DNA of 64,000 bases from Arthrobacter sp. MYb213 (GTDB taxonomy: Bacteria; Actinomycetota; Actinomycetes; Actinomycetales; Micrococcaceae). Made by a program: the position numbers and the translations under genes. The first letter of the stretch is position 1. Each line of letters starts with the position of its first letter. Below are positions 17,893 through 26,548 of the stretch, one piece after another. Where the stretch lies: positions 1-64,000 of the forward strand of contig NZ_PCQA01000004.1 of assembly GCF_002979915.1 (NCBI RefSeq). Reading direction: 5' to 3'. The notes under the pieces were generated by a model. That model was not told the origin of the DNA, did no database searches, and saw only the letters and a list, made by a program, of their open reading frames with translations.

Positions 17893-17923
17893 GCGTGGGC
17901 GGATTAAAGTGATCCGCCCACGC
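17893..17923 (+). terminator. Hairpin between pstS and pstC (attenuator/RNA stabiliser)
   Basis: The perfect 12-bp stem GCGTGGGCGGAT/ATCCGCCCACGC (17893-17904 with 17912-17923) with a 7-base loop, followed by AAAACCCC rather than T. It lies inside the pst operon and probably lets pstS be more abundant than pstCAB by partial termination or by protecting the mRNA 3' end. Confidence 0.65.
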
Positions 17924-17983
17924 AAAACCCCTCCACCCCCACGACCTCGCAGTCGTAACCCCCTCCTTGTAAAGGCTCCTGCC

Positions 17984-18919
17984 ATGACGACTAATGCTTT
18001 GAAGAGCAAGTCATCGACCTCGGGTCAAGCGGGCGACAAGATCTTCTCCGGCACCGCTTTGGCTGCCGGTGTGCTGATCCTAGTCACGCTGTTCGCCGTT
18101 GCGATCTTCTTGCTCATCCAGGCCCTGCCGACGTTTGTCGCCGACCCGGCCGACATTTCCGGCGGGGAAGGTTTCTTCGCCTACATCTGGCCGATTGTTA
18201 TCGGTACCGTGATCGCTGCGGCGATCGCACTGCTGATTGCCACCCCGATTGGTATCGGTGTGGCCCTGTTTATTTCGCACTTTGCTCCACGTAAGGTCGC
18301 CGGCCCACTGGGCTACGTGATCGACCTGCTAGCCGCGATCCCTTCGGTGATCTACGGCGCGTGGGGTTATATGGTGCTCGCCCCGGCACTGGTTCCAATC
18401 TTTGAATGGTTGGCAGCAAACCTGGGCTTCATCCCAATCTTCGCCGGTCCTGCCTCGCAGACCGGTAAAACCATGTTTACCGCAGGTATTGTGCTCGCGG
18501 TGATGGTCTTGCCGATCATCACCTCGCTGAGCCGTGAAATTTTCTTGCAAACTCCCAAGCTCCACGAGGAAGCCGCACTGGCATTGGGCGCTACGCGCTG
18601 GGAAATGATCACGATGTCGGTGATCCCCTTCGCGCGTCCGGGTATTATCTCGGCGGTCATGCTGGGGCTGGGCCGCGCACTGGGTGAAACCATGGCGGTG
18701 GCTTTGGTATTGTCCACCGGCAACCTGATCCCATCGCTGATCAAATCCGGTAACCAGACGATCGCCGCGGAAATCGCGTTGAACTTCCCCGAGGCTTTCG
18801 GGTTGCGTCTGGCAGAACTGATCGCCGCCGGCCTGGTGCTGTTCTTGATCACGCTGATCGTGAATATGATCGCCCGTGGCATCATCGCCCGCCACAAGGA
18901 ATTCTCGGGAGCTAACTGA
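17984..18919 (+). CDS. pstC: Phosphate ABC transporter permease PstC
   Basis: One of the two membrane subunits of the Pst phosphate importer. The 311 residues contain six predicted helices and the permease EAA loop (EEAALALGATRWEMI). ATG 17984 is preferred: AAAGG lies about nine bases upstream and it gives the cytoplasmic N-terminus TTNALKSKSS. The longer frame from 17909 begins inside the hairpin region and encodes a proline/arginine-rich stretch. The TGA stop overlaps the pstA ATG (TGATG). Confidence 0.94.
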   Translation: MTTNALKSKSSTSGQAGDKIFSGTALAAGVLILVTLFAVAIFLLIQALPTFVADPADISGGEGFFAYIWPIVIGTVIAAAIALLIATPIGIGVALFISHFAPRKVAGPLGYVIDLLAAIPSVIYGAWGYMVLAPALVPIFEWLAANLGFIPIFAGPASQTGKTMFTAGIVLAVMVLPIITSLSREIFLQTPKLHEEAALALGATRWEMITMSVIPFARPGIISAVMLGLGRALGETMAVALVLSTGNLIPSLIKSGNQTIAAEIALNFPEAFGLRLAELIAAGLVLFLITLIVNMIARGIIARHKEFSGAN

Positions 18920-20052
18920 TGAGTGTCATGACTAGCAATAAGCACTCGGCCACGCCGACCCCGCCAAGCCGCAAACGCAACTCTCTGTCCAAGGGCAAGC
19001 TTCCACGTTGGGCCGTGCCGGCTACCGCTGCCGGCGCGATTATCATCGGAGCGGCACTATCCACGCTGACCGGGTTCAGCGTAGCAACCTTCGCAATTTA
19101 CTCTGCGGTACTTTTTGTCATCGCCGCTACCGTGATTACCTCGGTGGTTGAGGGCAAGCGCCAAGGGCGCAATGCGATGTGGACCTACCTGATCTACGGC
19201 TCCTTCTTATTGGCCCTGATCCCGCTGGCCTCGGTACTGTACACGGTGCTGGAAAAGGGACTTCCGGGAATGAGCAGTCACTTCCTGTTCACTTCCATGA
19301 ACGGCGTGACCGGTGCGGTTGATAATCAGACCGTAGCCGATGGAGCCCCCGTTCTTGGCGGTGCCTACCACGCGCTGATGGGCACGTTGCTGATCACCCT
19401 CTGGGCAACGGTCATCTCGGTTCCGGTGGGCATGCTCACCGCGATCTATCTGGTGGAATACGGTAAGAACGGTCCGCTATCCAAGGCGATCACCTTCTTC
19501 GTTGACGTGATGACGGGTATCCCATCGATCGTTGCCGGTTTGTTTGCCGCCGCCTTCTTCGGGTTGATCCTTGGTCCTAACGCCCGCATGGGTATCGTCG
19601 CCGCGGTCGCGTTGAGCGTGCTGATGATTCCTACGGTGGTGCGTTCCACCGAGGAAATGCTCAAGATTGTGCCTAATGAATTGCGTGAAGCCGCCTACGC
19701 CTTGGGTGTGCGCCGCTGGCGCACCATCTTGAAGGTAGTGATCCCGACCGCTATCTCCGGTATCGCCTCGGGTGTCACCTTGGCGATTGCCCGTGTGATC
19801 GGTGAGACCGCGCCAATTCTGGTGACCGCCGGTATCGCAAGCCAGATCAACACGAACGTGTTCGCAAACTGGATGTCCACGCTGCCGACCTTTATTTACT
19901 ACCAAATTCTCACCCCGACCAGCCCGACAAATATTGACCCGTCGGTACAGCGTGCTTGGGCTGCGGCCCTGCTGCTGATCCTGATGGTGATGGCACTGAA
20001 CCTCGGTGCCCGCTTGATCGCTTCGCTGTTCGCCCCGAAGAAGGGCCGTTGA
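18919..20052 (+). CDS. pstA: Phosphate ABC transporter permease PstA
   Basis: Second Pst permease subunit, 377 residues. The extra length compared with PstC comes from an N-terminal cytoplasmic stretch (PTPPSRKRNS) and additional helices before the permease core. The EAA loop reads REAAYALGVRRWRTILKVV. The start ATG overlaps the pstC stop, so translation is coupled. A small GAGCC-TAAA-GGCTC hairpin (20051-20064) follows, before pstB. Confidence 0.94.
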   Translation: MSVMTSNKHSATPTPPSRKRNSLSKGKLPRWAVPATAAGAIIIGAALSTLTGFSVATFAIYSAVLFVIAATVITSVVEGKRQGRNAMWTYLIYGSFLLALIPLASVLYTVLEKGLPGMSSHFLFTSMNGVTGAVDNQTVADGAPVLGGAYHALMGTLLITLWATVISVPVGMLTAIYLVEYGKNGPLSKAITFFVDVMTGIPSIVAGLFAAAFFGLILGPNARMGIVAAVALSVLMIPTVVRSTEEMLKIVPNELREAAYALGVRRWRTILKVVIPTAISGIASGVTLAIARVIGETAPILVTAGIASQINTNVFANWMSTLPTFIYYQILTPTSPTNIDPSVQRAWAAALLLILMVMALNLGARLIASLFAPKKGR

Positions 20053-20101
20053 GCCTAAAGGCTCCGGCACTTATCCACACTAGATTTCCAAGGAATACAC
20101 C

Positions 20102-20881
20102 ATGGCAAAACGCATCGACGTCAACGCGCTGAACGTCTACTACTCCAAGTTCCTCGCCGTTGAAGATATCTCGATCAACATCGAACCAAAGTCAGTCACC
20201 GCATTCATCGGTCCCTCGGGCTGTGGCAAGTCCACCTTCCTGCGCACGCTGAACCGTATGCACGAGGTGATCCCCGGCGGCCGCGTCGAGGGTGAAGTAT
20301 TGCTGGACGGAGATGACCTGTATGGCCCGGGCGTTGACCCGGTGACCGTGCGTAGCCAAATCGGCATGGTTTTCCAACGTCCGAACCCGTTCCCCACCAT
20401 GTCCATCAAGGACAACGTGCTGGCCGGTGTGAAGCTCAACGGTAAAAAGATCTCCCGCTCGGATGCCGACTCCTTAGTGGAGAAGTCGTTGCGCGGTGCA
20501 AACCTGTGGAATGAGGTCAAGGACCGCCTGGATAAGCCAGGTTCGGGTCTTTCCGGTGGCCAGCAGCAGCGTCTGTGCATCGCTCGAACCATTGCGGTGA
20601 AGCCGGACGTCATCTTGATGGATGAGCCGTGCTCAGCCCTGGACCCAATCTCCACACTGGCTATCGAAGACTTGATCAACGAGCTGAAGAGTGACTACAC
20701 CGTGGTGATCGTGACTCACAATATGCAGCAAGCCGCGCGCGTGTCGGATAAGACCGCGTTCTTCAACATTGCCGGCACCGGCAAGCCAGGCAAGCTCATC
20801 GAGTACAACGACACCGCCGCCATCTTCTCCAACCCGGAGCAGAAGGCCACCGAAGATTACGTCTCAGGACGCTTCGGATAA
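20102..20881 (+). CDS. pstB: Phosphate ABC transporter ATP-binding protein PstB
   Basis: ATPase of the Pst importer, 259 residues. Walker A is GPSGCGKST, the Q-loop lies in [16 protein letters not shown], the signature is LSGGQQQRL, and Walker B is [16 protein letters not shown], all diagnostic for PstB. The ribosome binding site AAGGAA lies just before the ATG. No phoU follows; the PhoU-related DUF47 gene is about 6 kb away with the Pit transporter. A strong terminator closes the operon. Confidence 0.96.
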   Translation: MAKRIDVNALNVYYSKFLAVEDISINIEPKSVTAFIGPSGCGKSTFLRTLNRMHEVIPGGRVEGEVLLDGDDLYGPGVDPVTVRSQIGMVFQRPNPFPTMSIKDNVLAGVKLNGKKISRSDADSLVEKSLRGANLWNEVKDRLDKPGSGLSGGQQQRLCIARTIAVKPDVILMDEPCSALDPISTLAIEDLINELKSDYTVVIVTHNMQQAARVSDKTAFFNIAGTGKPGKLIEYNDTAAIFSNPEQKATEDYVSGRFG

Positions 20882-20965
20882 AGATTTCGGATGCTGCCCC
20901 TATTGCGATGGGGCGGTAGACGGACCGGAAGGGGGGTCTTCCGGGGATCCTGGAGGGGATCACCG

Positions 20966-21004
20966 CCAGCGGCGCCATGCGAAAGCACGGCGCCGCTGGT
21001 TTTT
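20966..21004 (+). terminator. Rho-independent terminator of pstSCAB
   Basis: A 15-pair stem with one A-C mismatch (20966-20980 with 20985-20999), containing CCAGCGGCGCC, a GAAA tetraloop, and a run of five T immediately after. It lies 85 bases after pstB. Confidence 0.9.
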
Positions 21005-21013
21005 AAACTTCTT

Positions 21014-21064
21014 TGTAAAGGTCGCTTGACTGTAAAGCTCCCTTGTCTGTAAAGTTTGGTTTAC
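21014..21064 (+). promoter_or_regulatory. Three 17-bp phased TGTAAAG repeats over a promoter (candidate operator)
   Basis: TGTAAAG occurs at 21014, 21031 and 21048, exactly 17 bases apart. The first two full units agree at 14 of 17 positions. The third ends in TTTAC, followed by A, so that TGTAAA-N6-TTTACA forms an inverted repeat (21048-21065). The array overlaps a possible -35 TTGACT (21026-21031) and -10 TAAAGT (21050-21055), just before the ribosome binding site at 21070. It is likely the binding site of the small XRE regulator encoded at the end of the operon. Confidence 0.6.
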
Positions 21065-21081
21065 ATTACGAGGAGGATGTT

Positions 21082-21555
21082 ATGAACACGGAACAAGAAA
21101 CCAAAGCCCGCTGGGGACGCTCACGCTTTGGCGGTAGCCAAGCGATGCTGATCATCGTTTCGCTGCTCGCCGGTGCGGTGCTATCGGCAGCATTGACCTT
21201 GGTTTGGTGGAACTTCGGACCATCGGGCGATCCTCAGCGGAGGCTTCTGGCAGCTTTGGCCTTTGGGCTGATCATGCTGCCTGCAATGTTCGGTCTTTGC
21301 TGGGTCTTACTGCTGGATCGCTCCACCTTGCGTGGGGCTACCAAAAACCCGGAGATCTCAGTGGAATCCCAGTGGTATGGCAAGGCTGCGGTGGGTGTCT
21401 TTCAAGACATCTTGCTCGTCTGCGGTCTGGGTGCAGCGGTTCTTTCGTTTATCGAGGTTCAGGCCTCCATCGGTTTAGTCTTGGCTGGCGTGGTTGCATT
21501 GTCGATGGCCGACTTCGGCGTGCGCTACCTCCTGATCAAGCGGGCCGAGGGCTAA
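21082..21555 (+). CDS. Four-helix membrane protein, paralogue 1 of the XRE operon
   Basis: A 157-residue protein with a short charged N-terminus and four predicted transmembrane helices (about 24-46, 59-82, 105-126 and 131-152). It shares GRSRFGG near the N-terminus, KNPE before the third helix and RAEG at the C-terminus with the next gene, so the two are paralogues. GAGGAGG at 21070-21076 sets the ATG at 21082. Function is unknown; genes of this kind, paired with a tiny HTH regulator, occur in several Gram-positive lineages. It lies in an operon with its paralogue and regulator, and every junction is TAATG. Confidence 0.85.
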   Translation: MNTEQETKARWGRSRFGGSQAMLIIVSLLAGAVLSAALTLVWWNFGPSGDPQRRLLAALAFGLIMLPAMFGLCWVLLLDRSTLRGATKNPEISVESQWYGKAAVGVFQDILLVCGLGAAVLSFIEVQASIGLVLAGVVALSMADFGVRYLLIKRAEG

Positions 21556-22067
21556 TGAGCAACACAAATAGGAATCAAAGTAGTACGGATCGTCAACCAC
21601 GTGCCCTCGCACTAGGACGTTCACGCTTTGGTGGTGGGGCTGGACAATTACTGCTTCTAGTCTTGGGGACCAGCCTGTTTCTCGCCGCCGGGTTGAGCGC
21701 GGTATTCAGCTTGCTGGTCGATTTCCAAGAAGGCTTCTGGCCAGGGTGGATCAATCTGACGTTAGCCTTCTGGATGGTCGCTGCAGTTATTGCATGGTTC
21801 GTCTTCGTTGACCGAAGCTCACTGCCGAAACCCGTGAAAAATCCGGAACAAACCATCGAGCAGAGCTGGCGCACACGTGCTCAAGCGACAGTGTGGCGTG
21901 ACCTGATCATCCTCTTTAGCGTCGGCTGCTTCGCGAGTGCAATGTTAATGCTCTTCGCAGACGTGGTGATTTCCTGGCCACTATCATTGGTCTGTGCAGG
22001 GCTGGTGTGGTTCGCACTTGGCGATTACATGATTAGGTACCAAATGAATAAGCGGGCCGAGGGCTAA
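21555..22067 (+). CDS. Four-helix membrane protein, paralogue 2 of the XRE operon
   Basis: A 170-residue protein, start ATG at 21555 overlapping the previous stop (TAATG). An N-terminal polar tail (SNTNRNQSSTDRQPR) leads into GRSRFGGGAG and four predicted helices, then the terminal NKRAEG shared with paralogue 1. A longer in-frame reading upstream exists but would overlap paralogue 1 almost fully and lacks a ribosome binding site. The pair could form a heterodimeric membrane unit (inference). Confidence 0.85.
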   Translation: MSNTNRNQSSTDRQPRALALGRSRFGGGAGQLLLLVLGTSLFLAAGLSAVFSLLVDFQEGFWPGWINLTLAFWMVAAVIAWFVFVDRSSLPKPVKNPEQTIEQSWRTRAQATVWRDLIILFSVGCFASAMLMLFADVVISWPLSLVCAGLVWFALGDYMIRYQMNKRAEG

Positions 22068-22264
22068 TGAAAAATTCCCTTCCTGATCACCGTAAAGAGC
22101 GGGGACTGTCTCAGCAGGCGCTCGCCGACGCGTTGGGGGTCTCGCGACAGACGATCATTTCCTTGGAGAAGGGACGCTACGATCCCTCGCTGCCGCTGGC
22201 GTTTAAACTCAGTGCGCTCTTTGGGTGCCAAATAGAGGATCTATTCCAGCCTGACGCCGAATAA
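22067..22264 (+). CDS. Small XRE-family HTH regulator
   Basis: A 65-residue helix-turn-helix protein of the YozG/Cro-like type with no additional domain: RKERGLSQQALADALGVSRQTI is the HTH and EKGRYDPSLPLAFKLSALFG completes the fold. The tail is acidic (IEDLFQPDAE). ATG 22067 overlaps the stop of the preceding membrane protein gene. It is likely an autorepressor of this operon acting at the TGTAAAG repeats 1 kb upstream (inference). Confidence 0.9.
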   Translation: MKNSLPDHRKERGLSQQALADALGVSRQTIISLEKGRYDPSLPLAFKLSALFGCQIEDLFQPDAE

Positions 22265-22352
22265 TAAAAAAGGTCACAAGTGCCCACGGCGCTAGGATTC
22301 TGGGATACGTTTGTAAGTGACTCGGAGCACTTGCAAGAATAGGAAAACCGCG

Positions 22353-23186
22353 ATGGGACGCAAAATATTGCGACGGCGCATCATCCGCGCCACGTTGGGC
22401 GGTAGTAGCTTCGTGCGCGAAGAAAAACTGGCAGGTGAAGAGCCGCTGGAGATCCGGTTCGGCTCTACTGCTTTTACTACCTCGATGCGCACCCCGGGAG
22501 ATGACTTTGATCTAGTGGCAGGCTTTTTGCATGCCGAAGGAATCATTGCCCGCGCTGAACAGCTGACCTCGATGCGCTACTGCTCAGGAACTGACGAGGA
22601 CGGCAACCAGACCTATAACGTGATTGAAGCGCAGCTGGGCTTCGGTGCACAGGTTCCGGATCTGTCGGCCGCCCGCAACGTGGTGACAAGTTCGGCCTGT
22701 GGGATTTGCGGGACGAACTCGATCGATGAGGTGCATAAGAAGTCCAACTACGTGCTGAATCCAGACGACGGGCAGGTTCAGCTCGAGGCGCTACTAAAAA
22801 TGCCGGACACACTGCGTGACGCGCAGCGACTCTTTGATTCCACCGGTGGAGTGCACGCGGCGGGCCTGTTTAATGCCGAAGGGGAGCTGTTGATCCTGCG
22901 CGAAGACGTGGGACGTCATAACGCCGTGGACAAGGTCATCGGAGCCGCCCTGCGGGCAAACGATTTACCTCTTCGGCAGAGCATTTTGCAGGTCTCCGGC
23001 AGAGCCTCATTCGAATTGGTACAGAAGGCCGCCATGGCGGGAATACCGGTACTTAGCGCGGTCAGTGCGCCTTCCTCCTTAGCCGTAGAGCTAGCGGATG
23101 AATGTGGGCTTACCTTGGCCGGATTCTCTCGCGGGCAAAGCATCAACTTATACACTCATGCACAACGCATATTAGGCACCAAGTAG
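22353..23186 (+). CDS. fdhD: Formate dehydrogenase accessory sulfurtransferase FdhD
   Basis: Transfers sulfur from IscS-type desulfurase to the molybdenum cofactor of formate dehydrogenase-type enzymes. It is 277 residues from ATG 22353 (MGRKILRRRI), which fits the family N-terminus; the longer frame from 22317 adds twelve unneeded residues. Conserved features: EEKLAGEEPLEIRFG, the CGICG motif with the two catalytic cysteines, and GVHAAGLF with REDVGRHNAVDKVIG. It lies 18 bases upstream of the FdhF/YdeP gene, its likely client. Confidence 0.95.
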   Translation: MGRKILRRRIIRATLGGSSFVREEKLAGEEPLEIRFGSTAFTTSMRTPGDDFDLVAGFLHAEGIIARAEQLTSMRYCSGTDEDGNQTYNVIEAQLGFGAQVPDLSAARNVVTSSACGICGTNSIDEVHKKSNYVLNPDDGQVQLEALLKMPDTLRDAQRLFDSTGGVHAAGLFNAEGELLILREDVGRHNAVDKVIGAALRANDLPLRQSILQVSGRASFELVQKAAMAGIPVLSAVSAPSSLAVELADECGLTLAGFSRGQSINLYTHAQRILGTK

Positions 23187-23204
23187 CTCAGGCGGAGGAA
23201 CACC

Positions 23205-25526
23205 ATGCATCGTCCAGCACCCAAAGATGACATCAACGAAGATGACCTTAAGGTCGGTGAACCGAAACATAGCGCCGCCGGGCTAAAGGCCGTGATGGTC
23301 TCCATGGAGCGCGGATTTTCGGAAGCCGGACCGAGCCGTACCTTGCGCTCCATGCTGCGGATTAACCAGCACGGTGGGTTCGATTGCCCGGGCTGCGCCT
23401 GGCCCGAATCGATTACCGGTGCCCGCAAGCCTGCAGAATTCTGCGAAAACGGCGCTAAGGCCGTGGCCGAAGAAGCCAGCGCCCGCACCGTCACCCCGCA
23501 ATGGTGGGAACAACACCCAATCAGTGTGCTGCGCGAAAAAACCGAATACTGGTTAGGTTCTCAGGGACGCATCACCGCGCCAATGATCATCCGACCGGGC
23601 GACGCCCACTACAAGCCAATCAGTTGGGCGGAGGCGTTCGCCACCATTGGGGAACACGTTAACGCCAGCACCCCGGATAAGTGTGTCTTTTACACCTCTG
23701 GACGCACGGCCAACGAGACGGCGTTCATGTACCAGCTGCTCGCTCGCTCGCTGGGTACCAACAACCTTCCAGACTGCTCAAATATGTGTCACGAGTCCTC
23801 GGGTTCGGCGTTGAACCCCACCATTGGAATCGGCAAGGGCACAGTGTCGCTCGAAGACTTTGACCATGCCGAACTAATCTTTGTCGTGGGGCAAAACCCG
23901 GGAACCAACCACCCGAGGATGCTGTCCGCACTGGCCGACGCGCGTAAGCGCGGAGCCAAAATTGTGGCGGTCAACCCTTTGCCCGAGGCCGGATTCTTTG
24001 GTTTCAAAGACCCGCAGACCATCGGCGGTATGCTCGGCAAGTCTAGCGAGATCAGCAGCCACTTCCTGCAGATCAAGGTTGGCGGAGACTTAGCGCTATT
24101 CCAGGCATTTGGGCATCTCTTGCTAGCTGAGGAAGAGAAGAACCCCGGAACCGTAGTGGACCAGGCGTTCATCAACGAAGTCACCGACGGTTTTGCGGCC
24201 TACAAGAGTGCTCGCGCCGAAATTGACTGGGATGCTACCGAGGAAGCCACCGGGCTGACGCGCACGCAGATCACCGAAGTGGCTAGATTGCTCATTGAAT
24301 CTAAGGCCTCCATCTTTTGTTGGGCGCTGGGTCTAACTCAGCAACCGCACTCGGTGCCCACGCTCAAGGAGATCATCAATCTGTTGCTCCTACAGGGCAA
24401 CTTTGGCAAGCCGGGCGCCGGTGCGTGCCCGGTCCGTGGACACTCCAATGTGCAGGGTGACCGCACCATGGGGATCTGGGAGAAACCAACTGAGCAGCTA
24501 CTTGAGGCCCTAGACGCAGAGTTTGGTATCGATTCACCGCGTGCTCATGGTTATGATTCCACCGAAGCCTTAGATGCGTTCGAAAATAATGACGTGGACG
24601 TGTTCGTCTCCATGGGCGGCAACTTTGCCCTAGCGAACTCGGAAACAGAATTGTTGGAAGCAGGTATGCAGCGCGCCAAGCTGACCGTGCATATCTCCAC
24701 TAAACCAAACCGCTCGCACGTGGTGCACGGACAGACCTCATTGATTCTGCCCACCCTTGGCCGCACCGACAAAGATGATAAGCACCCTAAGGGCGCTCAG
24801 TTCTTGTCCGTGGAGGACTCGATGTCGGTGATCCACTCGACCCAGGGGCGGCTCACCCCAGTCTCCGAGCACCTACTAGCCGAACCTGTCATCGTGGCAC
24901 GCATGGCCCAGGCCATCTTGGGTGATGACCATGTCATCGACTGGCGTGCCATGGCCGATGACTATGACGTGGTCCGTGACCATATCGCACGAGTCTTGCC
25001 CGGTTTTGAAGACTTTAACCGGCGGGTTCGCGAACGTAACGGCTTTGTATTGCCGAACGCACCACGTGACTCACGTTCTTTCGCCACGGATATCGGCAAG
25101 GGCCGGTTCACGGTCTCACCATTTGAAGCGCTCAAGCCCCCAGCCGGTCACCTGATCTTGCAGACCATGCGCAGTCACGACCAGTACAACACCACGTTCT
25201 ACGGGCTTGATGACCGCTACCGCGGCATTAAAGACGGGCGGCGAGTGATCCTCATCCACCCTGACGATCTGCAAGAAATGGGCTTTGCAGACCGCGATCT
25301 GGTGGATGTGATTTCGACCTTCGGTGGTACCGAGCGTCGGGCGAACCGTTTTAGGCTGGTGTCCTACCCTACGGCGAAGGGCTGTGCTGCTGCCTACTTC
25401 CCGGAAGCTAACGCGTTAGTACACCGAGGTTTGGTGGCTCGCGAGTCCAATACTCCGGGCTTCAAGGCGATGAGCGTGCGTTTTGTTCCGCACACCCAGC
25501 AACCTGGCGCGACGCTAGATAGTTAA
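23205..25526 (+). CDS. FdhF/YdeP-family molybdopterin oxidoreductase
   Basis: A 773-residue bis-molybdopterin oxidoreductase of the YdeP branch, predicted to bind Mo-bisMGD and act as a cytoplasmic formate dehydrogenase-like enzyme. The N-terminus has the YdeP motif GGFDCPGCAWPE with two cysteines instead of the usual four-cysteine 4Fe-4S motif. The core shows FYTSGRTANETAFMYQLL, NMCHESSG with the candidate Mo ligand Cys, and PVRGHSNVQGDRTMG. The C-terminal molydopterin-dinucleotide domain includes MRSHDQYNTT. No Fe-S beta subunit, cytochrome or NAD reductase lies next to it, so the electron acceptor is unknown. It overlaps the convergent Pit gene by TTAA. Confidence 0.9.
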   Translation: MHRPAPKDDINEDDLKVGEPKHSAAGLKAVMVSMERGFSEAGPSRTLRSMLRINQHGGFDCPGCAWPESITGARKPAEFCENGAKAVAEEASARTVTPQWWEQHPISVLREKTEYWLGSQGRITAPMIIRPGDAHYKPISWAEAFATIGEHVNASTPDKCVFYTSGRTANETAFMYQLLARSLGTNNLPDCSNMCHESSGSALNPTIGIGKGTVSLEDFDHAELIFVVGQNPGTNHPRMLSALADARKRGAKIVAVNPLPEAGFFGFKDPQTIGGMLGKSSEISSHFLQIKVGGDLALFQAFGHLLLAEEEKNPGTVVDQAFINEVTDGFAAYKSARAEIDWDATEEATGLTRTQITEVARLLIESKASIFCWALGLTQQPHSVPTLKEIINLLLLQGNFGKPGAGACPVRGHSNVQGDRTMGIWEKPTEQLLEALDAEFGIDSPRAHGYDSTEALDAFENNDVDVFVSMGGNFALANSETELLEAGMQRAKLTVHISTKPNRSHVVHGQTSLILPTLGRTDKDDKHPKGAQFLSVEDSMSVIHSTQGRLTPVSEHLLAEPVIVARMAQAILGDDHVIDWRAMADDYDVVRDHIARVLPGFEDFNRRVRERNGFVLPNAPRDSRSFATDIGKGRFTVSPFEALKPPAGHLILQTMRSHDQYNTTFYGLDDRYRGIKDGRRVILIHPDDLQEMGFADRDLVDVISTFGGTERRANRFRLVSYPTAKGCAAAYFPEANALVHRGLVARESNTPGFKAMSVRFVPHTQQPGATLDS

Positions 25527-26542
25527 CCCACCGGGTCCATGGCAAGGGCTAAGACCGCTGCGGCCAAAATGCAAACGACCGGAGTGAGCAGCCAATGTCC
25601 AAACACTTTGGCTACGCGGTACCAGACAACCGATTCGAAGGGCTGGTTAGCGCCGGCGCCCACAATCGAACTGGTCACCGCCTGAGTGGTGGAAAGCGGT
25701 AGGTGCAACACCAGCGACCCGACGTAAAGCATGGTGGCCGCGACCCCCTGCGCGACCATGCCGCGCAGGGGATCAAAGTTCACCAAGCGACGTGAGAGTG
25801 TGTACGTGATTCGCCAGCCGCCCAGGAGCACGCCGAAGGACAAGGCGCTAGCGGCCACCAGCTGGATGGCCACTGCTACCGGCCCAGGGTCCATCAGCCC
25901 ACCGGTGATGAGCACCAGGGAGATCATTGCAGCGGTGCGCTGGCCGTCCTGCAAACCGAGGCCAAGCGCCACGGCACAGGCGGCGATGGCCTGTCCGGCG
26001 CGCGAACGAGCGTTCACGTCTCTCGCGGTATCGTGGCGCATCAACCACGTGGCCGGAACTACCAGCAAAAATGAGGCGAAGTAGGCGATGACCGGAGTGA
26101 TGAGTAAGGGCAGAAGTACCGAGCCAGTGAACAGCTGAACTGCACCGCCAAGTGATTCATTGCCGAGCCAAGAGTTAGCCGCGCCAGCACCAACTAATGC
26201 AGACATCAAGGCGTGAGTGGACGAAACAGGTATGCCACGCCACCAGCACAGTATTAGCCATGCTCCGGCGGCTAACAACGCGGCAATGAGCAACTTCATC
26301 CCCACGGCACCCTCGGGCAACTGCAGGTTCAGTCGGCTGATCAGCACGGTACTCAGGGTGGTGGTTGCCATGGTGCCGATAAAAGCGAATAGTGCCGCGA
26401 CAACTACTGCGACCGCTGGGCGTAGTGCCCTGGTTCGTACGGCAGCTGCGACCGCGGTGGAAGAGTCCCTGAAGCCATTGAGTACCGCGTAACTCAGGGT
26501 TAAGGCGATAGCAATGATGGTGAATAAGGGCAGTAAGTCCAT
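25523..26542 (-). CDS. Low-affinity inorganic phosphate transporter, Pit family
   Basis: A 339-residue permease of the PiT/PHO4 family, carrying phosphate (often as a metal-phosphate complex) with protons. About ten helices and the duplicated PiT signature are seen: NGFRDSSTAVAAAV in the first half, with Arg where most have Ala-Asn, and LPLSTTQAVTSSIVGAG in the second half. It lies six bases downstream of the DUF47 gene, the standard Pit pairing. The two may respond to phosphate through the PHO-like element at 27210. Confidence 0.9.
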   Translation of the reverse strand: MDLLPLFTIIAIALTLSYAVLNGFRDSSTAVAAAVRTRALRPAVAVVVAALFAFIGTMATTTLSTVLISRLNLQLPEGAVGMKLLIAALLAAGAWLILCWWRGIPVSSTHALMSALVGAGAANSWLGNESLGGAVQLFTGSVLLPLLITPVIAYFASFLLVVPATWLMRHDTARDVNARSRAGQAIAACAVALGLGLQDGQRTAAMISLVLITGGLMDPGPVAVAIQLVAASALSFGVLLGGWRITYTLSRRLVNFDPLRGMVAQGVAATMLYVGSLVLHLPLSTTQAVTSSIVGAGANQPFESVVWYRVAKVFGHWLLTPVVCILAAAVLALAMDPVG

Positions 26543-26548
26543 CGGATT

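Noticed and set aside
17587-18009. Minus-strand frame across the pstS-pstC junction
   Set aside because: It spans the operon hairpin and gives a Gly/Arg-rich chance translation.
22277-22333. CAAGTGC ... GCACTTG pair upstream of fdhD, considered as a molybdenum-cofactor riboswitch
   Set aside because: Only 7-bp arms 43 bases apart, without the other conserved helices of the Moco riboswitch.
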